Source: Aminobacter carboxidus (lineage in GTDB: Bacteria > Pseudomonadota > Alphaproteobacteria > Rhizobiales > Rhizobiaceae). From it: a stretch of DNA of 64,000 nt. Both the position numbers and the translations under genes were made by a program. This document shows, piece after piece, positions 43,838 to 52,533 of the stretch (position 1 is its first letter; the number at the start of each line of letters is the position of its first letter). The stretch is from assembly GCF_014863355.1 (NCBI RefSeq), contig NZ_JACZEP010000016.1:1-64000 (forward strand), in the 5' to 3' direction. The notes under the pieces were generated by a model, which was not told the origin of the DNA, ran no database searches, and saw only the letters and a list, made by a program, of their open reading frames with translations.

Positions 43838-44707
43838 CTACGCCTTGCCGAAAATCCCGGCGAGCCAACCTTTGAGTTTCGACCACACGTCACTGCCGCC
43901 AAGAGGCAGGGCCTTGGCGATGGCTGCATGGGTGCGCTCGCCGGCGATGCCGTCGGCGGCAAGGCCATGATCGGCCTGGAACCTCTTGACCATGGCTGCC
44001 GTGCCTTGGCCGTAGATGCCGTCCGTATCGACGGGATATCCCAGGGCGACCAGCGCTTCCTGCAACTCGGTGACAAGTTCACCGCGCGAGCCGACCGTCA
44101 TCGTGCTGTCACCGGGGGCGGGGCCGTCGATCTGTCTGGTGTAGGCCTCGGCCAGCTTGAGGTGGTAGCTGTTCTTACGGAAGCCGGGCCCGTTGTAGCC
44201 GTGGCCGACCGCTTCCCAGTCGTGCCCGTTCAACGCACTGGTGAGCCCTGCCTTGTCGAGATAGCGCGCCATCAGCCGCGCCTGTCCAGCAGCGCCGGAA
44301 CGCGCCTCGGTCACAAGAGCATCGACATTGTCGAAGCCCAGCCATTGCCAGTGCGCGCCCATCACCTGGCCGAGACCCCAGGACGTCGATTCATAAGCGG
44401 CCTGGTGATCGATATCAGCTGCCTTTTCGAGCATCTGCCAGCGCGCCGCCTGAGCGCGCGGGTTGGCAACAGTGCCTGGGGTCGGCGCAGCGAGGCCTTC
44501 AGCGCGGGCGCGGTCCTGCGCGGCACCGGAAAGCCTGCGATCGAAATAATGGCCTTCGAAGCGGATCAGCGGCTCGTTGCGGCCGTCGACCTTGGCGAAG
44601 ACCTGGCCGGCGCTCTCGATCTCGGCAATGGCGAGCAGTGCTGCCGGTTCGAGCCCGAATTCCCTGGCCGCCTTTTCGATTTCCGTTGCCGTTAGCCTGC
44701 TGAACAT
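43838..44707 (-). CDS. N-acetylmuramidase (DUF3380) with peptidoglycan-binding domain
   Basis: A 289-residue endolysin-like protein. The muramidase domain (about 8-180) has ALLAIAEIESAG with candidate catalytic Glu29/31, EPLIRFEGHYFDRRL, and YESTSWGLGQVMGAHWQWLG. A PG_binding_1 repeat (about 200-265) has RGELVTELQEALVALGYPVD then TDGIYGQGTAAMVKRFQAD. No signal peptide is present at the chosen ATG 44707 (GGAG ten bases upstream), so export would need a holin or other route. This family is common in phages, so a prophage relic or a domesticated lysozyme is possible; no other phage gene is near. Confidence 0.82.
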   Translation of the reverse strand: MFSRLTATEIEKAAREFGLEPAALLAIAEIESAGQVFAKVDGRNEPLIRFEGHYFDRRLSGAAQDRARAEGLAAPTPGTVANPRAQAARWQMLEKAADIDHQAAYESTSWGLGQVMGAHWQWLGFDNVDALVTEARSGAAGQARLMARYLDKAGLTSALNGHDWEAVGHGYNGPGFRKNSYHLKLAEAYTRQIDGPAPGDSTMTVGSRGELVTELQEALVALGYPVDTDGIYGQGTAAMVKRFQADHGLAADGIAGERTHAAIAKALPLGGSDVWSKLKGWLAGIFGKA

Positions 44708-44881
44708 GCGCGACATTCTCCATATCGCGGCTGCCTTTGTCGCCTGGTTTCGGCAGGCGTGAAAAAGCGGACGGCGAAACAATCCGGTACGAGATAGCAG
44801 CCGAATCACGAACAGCCTGTAATCATTCTACTTTCAGCTGCACGTTGAAAAAAACGAGCCAAGGCGCTAGTGGCTCACGCC

Positions 44882-45811
44882 ATGAAACTGTCGACACCCC
44901 AGCCACTTTTCCGCGTTGCCGCCCTCTACCGCTTCTGCCGTCTCGACGGTTACGAGGCGCTGCGTGCGCCGCTCGCCGCCTTCTGCTGCGGCCGCGGCAT
45001 CAAGGGAACGCTGCTTTTGGCCCGCGAAGGTATCAACGGCACGGTGGCCGGCACCGGGGAAGCGATCGCCGAACTGATCGCCCATCTCGAAGCCATGCCG
45101 GAATTGTCAGGGCTTGAGGTCAAGTACAGCACCGCCCAGGAGATGCCGTTCCACCGCATGAAGGTGCGGCTCAAGGCAGAAATCGTCACCATGGGCGTCG
45201 AGGGCATCGATCCGCTCGCCAGCGTCGGCGCCTATGTCGAGGCCAATGACTGGAACGCGCTGATCTCCGATCCCGACACCATCGTCGTCGACACCCGCAA
45301 CGATTACGAAGTGTCGATCGGCACGTTTTCGGGCGCTGTCGACCCGCATACCAAGAGCTTTCGCGAGTTCCCGGCCTGGGTCGAAAACCACCGCGGCGAG
45401 CTCGAAGGCAAGAAGGTGGCGATGTTCTGCACCGGTGGCATTCGCTGCGAGAAAGCCACGGCCTATGTGAAGTCGATCGGCATCGACGAAGTCTTCCACC
45501 TCAAGGGCGGCATCCTCAAATATCTCGAAGAGGTGCCCGCGGAGCAGAGCCTGTGGCAAGGCGAGTGCTTCGTCTTCGACGAGCGCGTGTCGGTGTCGCA
45601 CGGACTTGCCGTGGGCGAGGCCGAGTTGTGCCGTGCCTGCCGGCACCCGCTGATGCCCGAAGAGCTTTTGTCGCCGAAGTTCGAGGCCGGCGTATCCTGC
45701 CCGCATTGCCATGACGCCCGCAGCGAACAGGACCGCGCCCGTTATGCCGAGCGCCACCGCCAAGTAGAGCTGGCAGAACAACGCGGCGACGCCCCGCATA
45801 TCGGCAGTTGA
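44882..45811 (+). CDS. trhO: tRNA uridine-34 hydroxylase, rhodanese family
   Basis: A 309-residue protein of the YceA/TrhO (UPF0176) family. The N-terminal domain has [17 protein letters not shown] and [14 protein letters not shown]. The rhodanese domain (about 120-215) has catalytic Cys183 in [13 protein letters not shown]-terminal Cys-rich part (CRACRHPL ... CPHCHD) may bind metal. TrhO makes 5-hydroxyuridine at the wobble position of tRNA. ATG 44882 is chosen; GTG 44870 would add four residues. Confidence 0.92.
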   Translation: MKLSTPQPLFRVAALYRFCRLDGYEALRAPLAAFCCGRGIKGTLLLAREGINGTVAGTGEAIAELIAHLEAMPELSGLEVKYSTAQEMPFHRMKVRLKAEIVTMGVEGIDPLASVGAYVEANDWNALISDPDTIVVDTRNDYEVSIGTFSGAVDPHTKSFREFPAWVENHRGELEGKKVAMFCTGGIRCEKATAYVKSIGIDEVFHLKGGILKYLEEVPAEQSLWQGECFVFDERVSVSHGLAVGEAELCRACRHPLMPEELLSPKFEAGVSCPHCHDARSEQDRARYAERHRQVELAEQRGDAPHIGS

Positions 45812-45913
45812 ACGGCTGTATCCGGATTGCCTCGCCAAATTGGCCGGCGTCATTGTAATGTCTTGATCGTCCGCCTACCTCTCGGCGACCGACATTTCCA
45901 ACCGGAGGCATCC

Positions 45914-46663
45914 ATGTTCGACCCCAAGAAGCTGCTCGACGATCTCCTCGGCTCCAAGATCCCGGGTACCGGCTCCACCGTGCGCGACAAGGCCGGGCAG
46001 GCGACCCAGCTTGCCAAGGACAATCCGCTTGCCGCTGGCGCTCTGGTTGCCGTGCTGCTCGGCACCGGTGCCGGCCGTCAGGTCACGGGCACGGCGCTGA
46101 AGGTCGGCGGCCTCGCAGCGATTGGCGGCCTCGCCTACAAAGCCTACCAGAACTACAAGGCCGGCAATGCGCCGGAGCAGACAACCGCTGCGCCCAATGC
46201 CGAGCCGCAGCTCCTGCCGCCGCCGGCCGACAATTCCTTCCACCCCTCGCAGGCCCCCCAGGGCGAGACCGAATTCGTGCTGACGCTGATCCGCGCCATG
46301 ATCTCCGCCGCCAAGGCCGATGGCCATATCGACGAAGACGAGCGCAAGAAGATTGGTGACAAGCTCAGCCTGTCGGGCATCGGCTCGGATGCCGAGCAGT
46401 TCCTGATGGAGGAACTCAATTCGCCGCTGGATCTCGACTCCATCGTCGCCGCCGCCCAGACCGAAGCGCAGAAGGTCGAGCTCTATACCGCCTCGCGCCT
46501 GGCGATCGATCCCGACACCCGCGCCGAACGCGGCTATCTCGACCTGCTCGCGGGCCGGCTGCAACTGCCGGACGCGCTTGTCGACCATATCGAGGCGACG
46601 GTCTCGAGCGTCAAGGTGCCGGCTCAACCGACCTCCGTGCCGTCGGTCAATCCGCGCTGGTAA
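45914..46663 (+). CDS. DUF533 (TerB-like) membrane-associated protein
   Basis: A 249-residue protein. The N-terminal DPKKLLDDLLGSKIPGTG is followed by a hydrophobic Gly/Ala stretch (about 42-77, AAGALVAVLLGTGAGRQVTG). A proline-rich linker leads to a TerB-like helical DUF533 domain (about 115-235: AMISAAKADGHIDEDERKKI). It resembles E. coli YebE, an inner-membrane protein of the envelope stress response. GGAGG at 45904-45908 supports ATG 45914. Followed by a 327-bp gap holding a CtrA box and an sRNA candidate. Confidence 0.85.
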   Translation: MFDPKKLLDDLLGSKIPGTGSTVRDKAGQATQLAKDNPLAAGALVAVLLGTGAGRQVTGTALKVGGLAAIGGLAYKAYQNYKAGNAPEQTTAAPNAEPQLLPPPADNSFHPSQAPQGETEFVLTLIRAMISAAKADGHIDEDERKKIGDKLSLSGIGSDAEQFLMEELNSPLDLDSIVAAAQTEAQKVELYTASRLAIDPDTRAERGYLDLLAGRLQLPDALVDHIEATVSSVKVPAQPTSVPSVNPRW

Positions 46664-46712
46664 AAGCTTGCGGGGAGGTGGGCTGGAAGCCCCTAAAAGG
46701 CGACTTTTCGCG

Positions 46713-46728
46713 TTAAGGATTTGTTAAC
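46713..46728 (+). promoter_or_regulatory. CtrA binding box
   Basis: TTAA-GGATTTG-TTAAC (46713-46728) is an exact match to the CtrA consensus TTAA-N7-TTAAC. It lies about 25-40 bp upstream of the inferred 5' end of the sRNA candidate, overlapping the -35 position as in CtrA-activated promoters. The nearest protein gene downstream begins 263 bp away. Confidence 0.6.
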
Positions 46729-46752
46729 CGCCCAGGCGCATCATTTTCTTAC

Positions 46753-46823
46753 TCGGATCGGCTCTCCTCCTCCCAAGCACGGTTCGATCAAAGACTGGGC
46801 GGTCGCCAATGACCGCCCTTTTT
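46753..46823 (+). ncRNA. candidate CtrA-linked small RNA with anti-Shine-Dalgarno loop
   Basis: No gene fits in 46664-46990. A transcript of about 70 nt is predicted. A 5' hairpin GATCG/CGATC (46756-46760 with 46785-46789) presents a loop with CTCTCCTCCTCCC. A perfect terminator GGGCGGTC/GACCGCCC (46797-46804 with 46811-46818) with five T ends it at 46823. CUCCUCC-type loops mark rhizobial trans-acting sRNAs such as alpha-r14 (NfeR1/Smr14C) and alpha-r8. Family membership is a guess; the two hairpins and the T-run are directly visible. The 5' end is inferred. Confidence 0.6.
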
Positions 46824-46990
46824 GTGTGACCGCACCCTCTTCATTGTCAGAGACTGGCGGCGAAGGCGCTCGGCCGCGAGCCAGTAAGGCGCCGTCCTAT
46901 TTCGATTTTTGGGACCGTGCACTAGACTGCTCAAGCTACCGATGATCTGCCGCCGGCGATCGGTCACGCGCAGGGAGGAGGAGCTTCATC

Positions 46991-47746
46991 ATGGCAAGCA
47001 ACAGGGTCGCGGTGGTCACCGGTGCTGGCAAGGGCATCGGCAAGGCAGTGGCGACAGCTCTGCTCAAGGACGGTTGGAACACCGTCTTTTGCGGTCGCAG
47101 CAAAAATGCGCTCGATGAAGCCATTCGCGATGCCGGCAAGACCGATGCCAGCGCGCTGGCCATCGTCTGCGACGTGACCAAGCCCGACCAAGTCGACGAC
47201 ATGTTCGAGACCATCACCGAGGCGTTCGGCCGGGTCGACCTGCTCTTCAACAATGCCGGCATGGGCTACAAGGCCTCGACAATCGACGAGATCCCCGTCG
47301 AGGCCTGGAACGCCGTCGTCTCCGTCAATCTCACCGGCACGTTCCTGTGCTCGCGCGCGGCCTTCGCCGCGATGCGCAGGCAGGAACCGATGGGTGGCCG
47401 CATCATCAACAACGGCTCGGTCTCGGCGCACGCGCCGCGTCCCGGTTCGGTACCCTATACCGCGACCAAGCACGCCATCACCGGCCTCACCAAGACGCTG
47501 GCGCTCGATGGCCGCCCGTTCGACATCGCCTGCGGCCAGATCGACATTGGCAATGCGCTGACCGAGATGGCGGTGCCGATGACCGTCGGCGTCCAGCAGG
47601 CCGACGGCTCGATCGCTGCGGAAGCGGTGATGGACGTCGCCCGCGTCGCCGAGGCGGTGGTCTACATGGCCGGCCTGCCGCTCGACGCCAACGTGCTGTT
47701 CATGACCGTGATGGCAACCAAGATGCCTTACGTCGGGCGCGGTTGA
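46991..47746 (+). CDS. short-chain dehydrogenase/reductase
   Basis: A 251-residue classical SDR. The NAD(P) motif is VTGAGKGIGKAVATALL near residue 9, followed by NNAGMGYK. The catalytic Ser-Tyr-Lys triad lies in NNGSVSAHAPRPGSVPYTAT-K. The C-terminal VVYMAGLPLDANVLFMTVMA is typical. The substrate is unknown. AGGGAGGAGGAGC upstream is a very strong ribosome site. A sterol desaturase-like gene follows 113 bp later in the same direction. Confidence 0.88.
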   Translation: MASNRVAVVTGAGKGIGKAVATALLKDGWNTVFCGRSKNALDEAIRDAGKTDASALAIVCDVTKPDQVDDMFETITEAFGRVDLLFNNAGMGYKASTIDEIPVEAWNAVVSVNLTGTFLCSRAAFAAMRRQEPMGGRIINNGSVSAHAPRPGSVPYTATKHAITGLTKTLALDGRPFDIACGQIDIGNALTEMAVPMTVGVQQADGSIAAEAVMDVARVAEAVVYMAGLPLDANVLFMTVMATKMPYVGRG

Positions 47747-47859
47747 GGCGGCCGGCAAGATCCGGCAAATCTCACTATCCGTGGCAAACAGCCGTTAACC
47801 CAGAAGTAGTACACAACGTGCTTACGCGTCGAAGTGGCTTCTGGGAGGCGGGTTTTGGC

Positions 47860-48678
47860 ATGCAACTGAGCGATCTGGTGGATCTGAAGGCGCTCCTGAT
47901 CGTCGCGCTCATCTTCATCCCCCTCGAGCAACTGATCCCGCATCACCATGAGCAGAAGACGCTGCGCCGCCATTGGCTCAACGACGTCTTCTACCTCCTG
48001 TTCAACGGCATCGTCATCAAGATCGGGTTGCTGGCCGTGGTTGCCGTGATGATGGTCGGCCTTGGCATGGTCGTGCCACAGAGCGTTGGCGCTGCCGTCC
48101 GCAGCCAGCCGATCTGGCTCCAGACGATCGAGGTGATCGTGCTGGCGGATATCGGCTTCTATCTCGCCCACCGCACCTTTCACGCTGTGCCGTTCCTGTG
48201 GCGGTTCCATGCGGTCCATCACAGTATCGAGGAAATGGACTGGCTCGCCGGGCACCGGGTCCATCCCGTCGACCAGATCCTGACCAAGTCGGCGTCCTAT
48301 CTGCCGCTGTTCGCGCTCGGTTTCTCGCCTGCGGCCATCGTCATCTATGCCCTGATCTACCAGTGGCAGTCGGTGCTGGTGCATTCCAACACCCGTATCG
48401 GCTTCGGCCCGCTGAAGTGGATTCTCGCGTCACCCAAGTTCCACCATTGGCACCATGCCAACGAGCGCCAAGCTTACGACAAGAACTTTGCCGGCCAGTT
48501 GCCGTTCCTCGATGTGATCGGCGGTACGCTCTACATGCCGGACCGCATGCCATCGAAATACGGCACCGATGATCCAGTACCTCATCTCTATCACGAGCAA
48601 CTGGCCTACCCGTTCACGGCGGCCAAGTCGCTCGACGACGTCAATCTGCCTTCCGTAATCGGAGAGACCCAGAAATGA
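47860..48678 (+). CDS. sterol desaturase/fatty acid hydroxylase family membrane protein
   Basis: A 272-residue di-iron membrane enzyme. Four or five hydrophobic helices carry the His clusters LAHRTFHAVPFLWRFHAVHH and KFHHWHHANERQAYDKNFAG that ligate two irons. Family members hydroxylate or desaturate sterols, carotenoids, sphingoid bases or alkylglycerols; the substrate cannot be read here. ATG 47860 follows GGGAGG. It overlaps the next gene by ATGA, so the two are translationally coupled. Confidence 0.88.
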   Translation: MQLSDLVDLKALLIVALIFIPLEQLIPHHHEQKTLRRHWLNDVFYLLFNGIVIKIGLLAVVAVMMVGLGMVVPQSVGAAVRSQPIWLQTIEVIVLADIGFYLAHRTFHAVPFLWRFHAVHHSIEEMDWLAGHRVHPVDQILTKSASYLPLFALGFSPAAIVIYALIYQWQSVLVHSNTRIGFGPLKWILASPKFHHWHHANERQAYDKNFAGQLPFLDVIGGTLYMPDRMPSKYGTDDPVPHLYHEQLAYPFTAAKSLDDVNLPSVIGETQK

Positions 48679-49373
48679 ACAGCCGCCTGGAAGATGTGGC
48701 CGGCAAGGGCCTGATGATCTCGATCTTTCTGTACCTGGCCATCATGCAGGCGGTGTCCATCATCGTGACCGTCCAGATGCGGGAGCAGATCGACCTGTGG
48801 GGCTTCGTGCTCGCGTCGCGTGTCGCTGGCCTGATCTTCCTTGCCCTGGTCGTGCTCCTCACCGTCATCCGGCATGCGCCGAAGAACGTGTCATCAGGCA
48901 TCGAGCCGCGGCTGACGGCAATCGCCGGCACGTTCTGCCTGATGTTCCTCGTCGTCCTGCCGACGGGAAGCCCAGGGCTGGGCCTGCGCATCCTTGCTTC
49001 CTGCCTGATGGTTGTCGGCACGGTGCTGTCGATCTGGTGCGTGATCTATCTCGGCCGTTCGTTCTCGATCATGGCTGCTGCCCGCCGGTTGGTCGTCCAG
49101 GGGCCGTATGCGATCGTCAGACACCCGCTTTACGCTGCCGAAGCCGTCACCACGCTTGGAGCGGTGATTGCCGGCTGGTCGATCTGGTCTGCCCTGCTCT
49201 TCGTCCTGTGGTGGGCATTGCAGTACCGTCGCATGCTCAATGAGGAGCAAGTCCTTCGCGCGACATTCCCCGAATACGAAGACTATGCCAGCCACGTCCC
49301 GATGGTCATCCCGACACTTACGCCATACCGGCCCGGGATTGCGGCAGCGACTGGTACGCTGCCGGCCGAGTAG
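48675..49373 (+). CDS. isoprenylcysteine carboxyl methyltransferase (ICMT/PEMT)-like membrane protein
   Basis: A 232-residue protein with five or six hydrophobic helices. The C-terminal motif RLVVQGPYAIVRHPLYAAEA binds S-adenosylmethionine in ICMT/PEMT proteins; EYEDYASHVPMVIPTLTPYR follows. Bacteria lack prenylated CaaX proteins, so the true acceptor is probably a lipid or small molecule. Coupling with the desaturase gene suggests consecutive steps on one lipid substrate (inference). Confidence 0.82.
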   Translation: MNSRLEDVAGKGLMISIFLYLAIMQAVSIIVTVQMREQIDLWGFVLASRVAGLIFLALVVLLTVIRHAPKNVSSGIEPRLTAIAGTFCLMFLVVLPTGSPGLGLRILASCLMVVGTVLSIWCVIYLGRSFSIMAAARRLVVQGPYAIVRHPLYAAEAVTTLGAVIAGWSIWSALLFVLWWALQYRRMLNEEQVLRATFPEYEDYASHVPMVIPTLTPYRPGIAAATGTLPAE

Positions 49374-49397
49374 AGATCTTGGATCGCAGGCGTCCGG

Positions 49398-50582
49398 CTA
49401 TTTCGCCAGGAACGCCTGGATCCTTTCCAGCGCACGCAGGATGTTTTCTTCCGAGTTGGCGTAAGACAGCCTGATGTAGCCTTCGCCCAATATGCCGAAG
49501 TCCGGCCCGCCGATCAGGGCGACGCCGGCGTCCTCGAGCAGGGCCGAGGCCAGCTTCTTGGCCTTCCAGCCGGTCTGGCTGATGTTGGGGAATGCGTAGA
49601 AGGCGCCTTTTGGCGTGACGCAGGAAATGCCAGGGATGGCGTTCAGCCCCTCGACGACGATCCTGCGCCTGTTGTCGAAGGCGCGCATCATGCGCTCGAT
49701 GTCGTCCTGTGGGCCGTCGATGGCGGCGATGCCGGCAAACTGGCTGGGCGCGTTGACGCAGGACCAGCAATTGACCGCGAGCTTGCGCACCTTGTCGTAG
49801 AGGCGGCCGCCTTCGGGTGCATTTGGCCAGATCGACCAGCCCATGCGCCAGCCGGTCATCGCCCAGGTCTTGGACCAGCCGTTCAGCACAATCAGCCGGT
49901 CGCGGATCTCCGGGAAGGTCAGCAGCGAGACGTGGCTTTCGCCGTCATAGGTCATGACGTCGTAGATCTCGTCCGACATGATGGCGACATGGGGATGGGC
50001 CTCGAGCCCCTTGACCAGCTTGATGATCTCGACGCGCGGGGTCACGCCACCGGTCGGGTTGGCCGGCGAATTGAGGATCAAAAGCCGCGTCTTCGGCGTG
50101 ATCAGCGCAAGCGTCTCCTCGGCCGAGAAGGCAAAGCCGTTGGCCTCGCGCATCGGCACCGGCACCGGTGTCGCACCGGTGAATTCGATCATCGAGCGAT
50201 AGATCGGAAAACCCGGGTCGGGATAGAGGATCTCGGCACCCGGTTCGCCGAACATCAGGATCGCGGCGAACATCGTCGGCTTGCCGCCGGGCATGATCAT
50301 CACGTTCTCCGGCGACACCTCGACGCCTGTCGCGGCAAGCGTGCGCCGCACCACCGCTTCGCGCGTCGCCAACAAGCCATTGGCCGGGGTGTAGCCGTGA
50401 TGGCCGTCGCGCAGCGCCTTGATGGCGGCGTCGACGATATGCTCGGGCGTGCGGAAGTCGGGCTGGCCGATGCCCAGATTGACGATATCGCGGCCCTCAT
50501 GGAGCAGGGCGGTGGCGCGGGCCAATACGGCGAAGGCATTTTCTTCGCCGAGGCGGTCGAAGGCGGCAATCGTGTGGAGCAT
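49398..50582 (-). CDS. pyridoxal-phosphate-dependent aminotransferase (class I)
   Basis: A 394-residue aspartate-aminotransferase-fold protein. IVNLGIGQPDFRTPEHIVDA and LRDGHHGYTPANGLLATREA are near the N-terminus; NSPANPTGGVTPRVEI and SDEIYDVMTYDGESHVSLL follow. The PLP-binding Lys is in NGWSKTWAMTGWRMGW and the substrate-carboxylate Arg in GYIRLSYANSEE. The amino donor and acceptor are not determined. ATG 50582 matches the family start (MLHTIAAFDRLGEENA). It is divergent from a GNAT gene across 59 bp. Confidence 0.9.
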   Translation of the reverse strand: MLHTIAAFDRLGEENAFAVLARATALLHEGRDIVNLGIGQPDFRTPEHIVDAAIKALRDGHHGYTPANGLLATREAVVRRTLAATGVEVSPENVMIMPGGKPTMFAAILMFGEPGAEILYPDPGFPIYRSMIEFTGATPVPVPMREANGFAFSAEETLALITPKTRLLILNSPANPTGGVTPRVEIIKLVKGLEAHPHVAIMSDEIYDVMTYDGESHVSLLTFPEIRDRLIVLNGWSKTWAMTGWRMGWSIWPNAPEGGRLYDKVRKLAVNCWSCVNAPSQFAGIAAIDGPQDDIERMMRAFDNRRRIVVEGLNAIPGISCVTPKGAFYAFPNISQTGWKAKKLASALLEDAGVALIGGPDFGILGEGYIRLSYANSEENILRALERIQAFLAK

Positions 50583-50641
50583 TCCGGCTATCCGTCTGGT
50601 TCTGTTGGGGGCATCCAATTTTTGCGAGAGTTGGGGTGACC

Positions 50642-51349
50642 ATGTCAAACGAATTGGAGACGTCCTTGTCCGAGAACCTGCAGGACTGGAAGCCGCGGCC
50701 GCGGCCCGAGCGCATCGACCTCGAGGGGCGCTATGTCCGCCTGGAGCCCCTCGATACGGAAAAACACGGCGAACGCCTGTACGAGATGGCAACCGCCGAA
50801 GACGCCGAAGGCCGGTTCCGCTGGCTCTTCGACACCAAGCCGCAGACCCGCGCCGACTTCCAGCCCTGGCTCGAAAAATCGGCGGCGAGCGAGGATCCGC
50901 TGTTTTTCGTCGTCATCGACAAGGCGAGCGGCAAGATGGCCGGGCGCCAGACGCTGATGCGCATCGACCCGAATTTCGGCGTCATCGAGATCGGGAACAT
51001 CTACTGGAGCGACATCGTTTCGCGCAAACCAGCGGCGACCGAGGCGCAGTTCCTGTTTGCGCGCTACATCTTCGAGCTCGGCTACCGCCGCTACGAGTGG
51101 AAATGCAACAACCGCAACGAGCCGTCGAAGCGGGCGGCCGAACGGTTCGGCTTCAAGTTCGAGGGCATCTTCCGCCAGCACATGGTGACCAAGGGCGAAA
51201 ACCGCGACACCGCGTGGTACTCGATCATCGACAAGGAGTGGCCGGCCTTGCTCAAGGCCTACGACGCCTGGCTCGATCCGGCCAATTTCGATGCGGCCGG
51301 CCAGCAAAAGCGCAAGCTTGAGGATTTCCGATCTGAATTTGGCGCTTAG
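50642..51349 (+). CDS. GNAT-family N-acetyltransferase (RimJ/RimL-like)
   Basis: A 235-residue acetyltransferase of the Acetyltransf_3 type. IDLEGRYVRLEPLDTEKHGE opens the domain. The region near ATEAQFLFARYIFELGYRRY and KCNNRNEPSKRAAERFGFKF corresponds to the acetyl-CoA and recognition helices; FRQHMVTKGENRDTAWYSII follows. Such proteins acetylate protein N-termini or small amines; the target is unknown. ATG 50642 follows GGGG. Confidence 0.88.
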   Translation: MSNELETSLSENLQDWKPRPRPERIDLEGRYVRLEPLDTEKHGERLYEMATAEDAEGRFRWLFDTKPQTRADFQPWLEKSAASEDPLFFVVIDKASGKMAGRQTLMRIDPNFGVIEIGNIYWSDIVSRKPAATEAQFLFARYIFELGYRRYEWKCNNRNEPSKRAAERFGFKFEGIFRQHMVTKGENRDTAWYSIIDKEWPALLKAYDAWLDPANFDAAGQQKRKLEDFRSEFGA

Positions 51350-51499
51350 GGCAACGGCTGGTGGCTGCTGGCACCGGTTGGGTCGCGCATGCGACAAAGG
51401 AACCGGCGCTGGCGCGTTGGCTGAAACGCCAACGGGCGCTATGTAGCTGAACCTTTGCCGGGCGCGGTCCGGACGCAACGAGATGTTAGGGCCACGCCG

Positions 51500-51706
51500 A
51501 TGGACACCAAGACACGCCACGCCGCCGTCGCCGCCGCATGGATCATGATCCTCTTCGGCGTCGCGGCGTTCTTCCTGCCCAAGGTGATGCTGGCCGTCGG
51601 CAACTATTCGACCGTCGCCGCCGGCGTCATCGCGGTGTTCTTCGTGCTTGCCTTCTTCGGCGTGTTCTGGCTGCGCGGACGTAGCCAGCGTAAGAATGGC
51701 AACTGA
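51500..51706 (+). CDS. small two-helix membrane protein
   Basis: A 68-residue protein with two hydrophobic helices (about 10-30, AAAWIMILFGVAAFFLPKVM, and 37-58, TVAAGVIAVFFVLAFFGVFW) and a basic tail RGRSQRKNGN. No family is assigned. It has the codon use of a real gene. Function unknown. Confidence 0.7.
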   Translation: MDTKTRHAAVAAAWIMILFGVAAFFLPKVMLAVGNYSTVAAGVIAVFFVLAFFGVFWLRGRSQRKNGN

Positions 51707-51718
51707 AACAAGCTGATC

Positions 51719-51910
51719 TTATCCGGCCGCTGGCGCCTTGGCCGTGTCGGCCAGCGGGATCTTAAGTTCGGCGCGCAAGCCCCCGCCGCCGCGGTTCCTG
51801 AGCGTCACGTCGCCGCCAAAGCGGCGGGCAATGTTGCGGGGCAGCCGCAGCTCCAGGGCGCATTTCTCGTGTGCGCGGACTATACGGCAGAGGGTAAGGA
51901 CTCTTCGGCG
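51719..51910 (-). pseudogene. C-terminal remnant of a sensor histidine kinase
   Basis: Ending at the TAA 51719-51721, the minus strand encodes LRLPRNIARRFGGDVTLRNR then GGGGLRAELKIPLADTAKA. This looks like the end of a HATPase_c domain (usual form GLPIARxIAxxHGGxxxxxxxxxGGxxAxLxLPL). The glycine-rich box and everything upstream are missing: before about 51865 the frame no longer resembles a kinase, and no start fits. It is a broken gene between the small membrane protein and the deaminase. Confidence 0.55.
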
Positions 51911-51937
51911 ACTGCAAACCTTTGGTGACGTGTGCCG

Positions 51938-52408
51938 TCACCAAAAGTCCTTGTGGTCTCTTACGATCTGTTCTTCGAGTTCGGGGTACGGGCCACGGAC
52001 CGCTACAGGGCGCCGTCCGGCGGCAAACACCTGGTGACAGCTCAGGTCGAGGGTCAGGTTCTCCGGATTGTCTCCGGTCAGCTCGGCCAGCCGCTTTTCG
52101 CTGAGACCGTAGACCACAGTGCCAATGCCGGCCCAATAACTGGCCCCGGCGCACATGCAGCATGGCTCGACCGAGGTCACCAGCGTGCATCGCTCGAGAA
52201 AAGTCGGGTCGTATTGCCGTGCTGCCGCGCGGGCGACGTTTGCCTCCGCGTGGCCAACGCCGCGATCCAGCGCGTAGGTATTGCCCGACGACAGGAGCAC
52301 GTCGCCCTCCGGCCCGACCAGCAGCGCCCCGAAGGGATGATTGCCGCTGGCCCGGCTCTCGGTGGCAAGCTGCACGGCGAGACGTAGATAGTCGGTATCG
52401 TTCCGCAT
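51938..52408 (-). CDS. nucleoside/nucleobase deaminase of the CDA fold
   Basis: A 156-residue zinc deaminase. His53 and Glu55 are in HAEANVARAA, and Cys83/Cys86 in EPCCMCAGASYWAGI, the classic HAE...PCxxC pattern. GNHPFGALLV is near residue 23. The layout resembles guanine deaminase/TadA relatives rather than cytidine deaminase; substrate unknown. ATG 52408 is fixed by a perfect AAGGAGG eight bases upstream. Confidence 0.88.
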   Translation of the reverse strand: MRNDTDYLRLAVQLATESRASGNHPFGALLVGPEGDVLLSSGNTYALDRGVGHAEANVARAAARQYDPTFLERCTLVTSVEPCCMCAGASYWAGIGTVVYGLSEKRLAELTGDNPENLTLDLSCHQVFAAGRRPVAVRGPYPELEEQIVRDHKDFW

Positions 52409-52533
52409 GGCCGCCTCCTTGGGATGCCCATTCGCAACTATACCCGTAAAGGCCCTGGATTCCATGTTTCTGGATTGCACGACAAGATCATCGCGCTGCA
52501 AGCCGGGCGGTAACAGGTGTCGGTTGCAATCCG

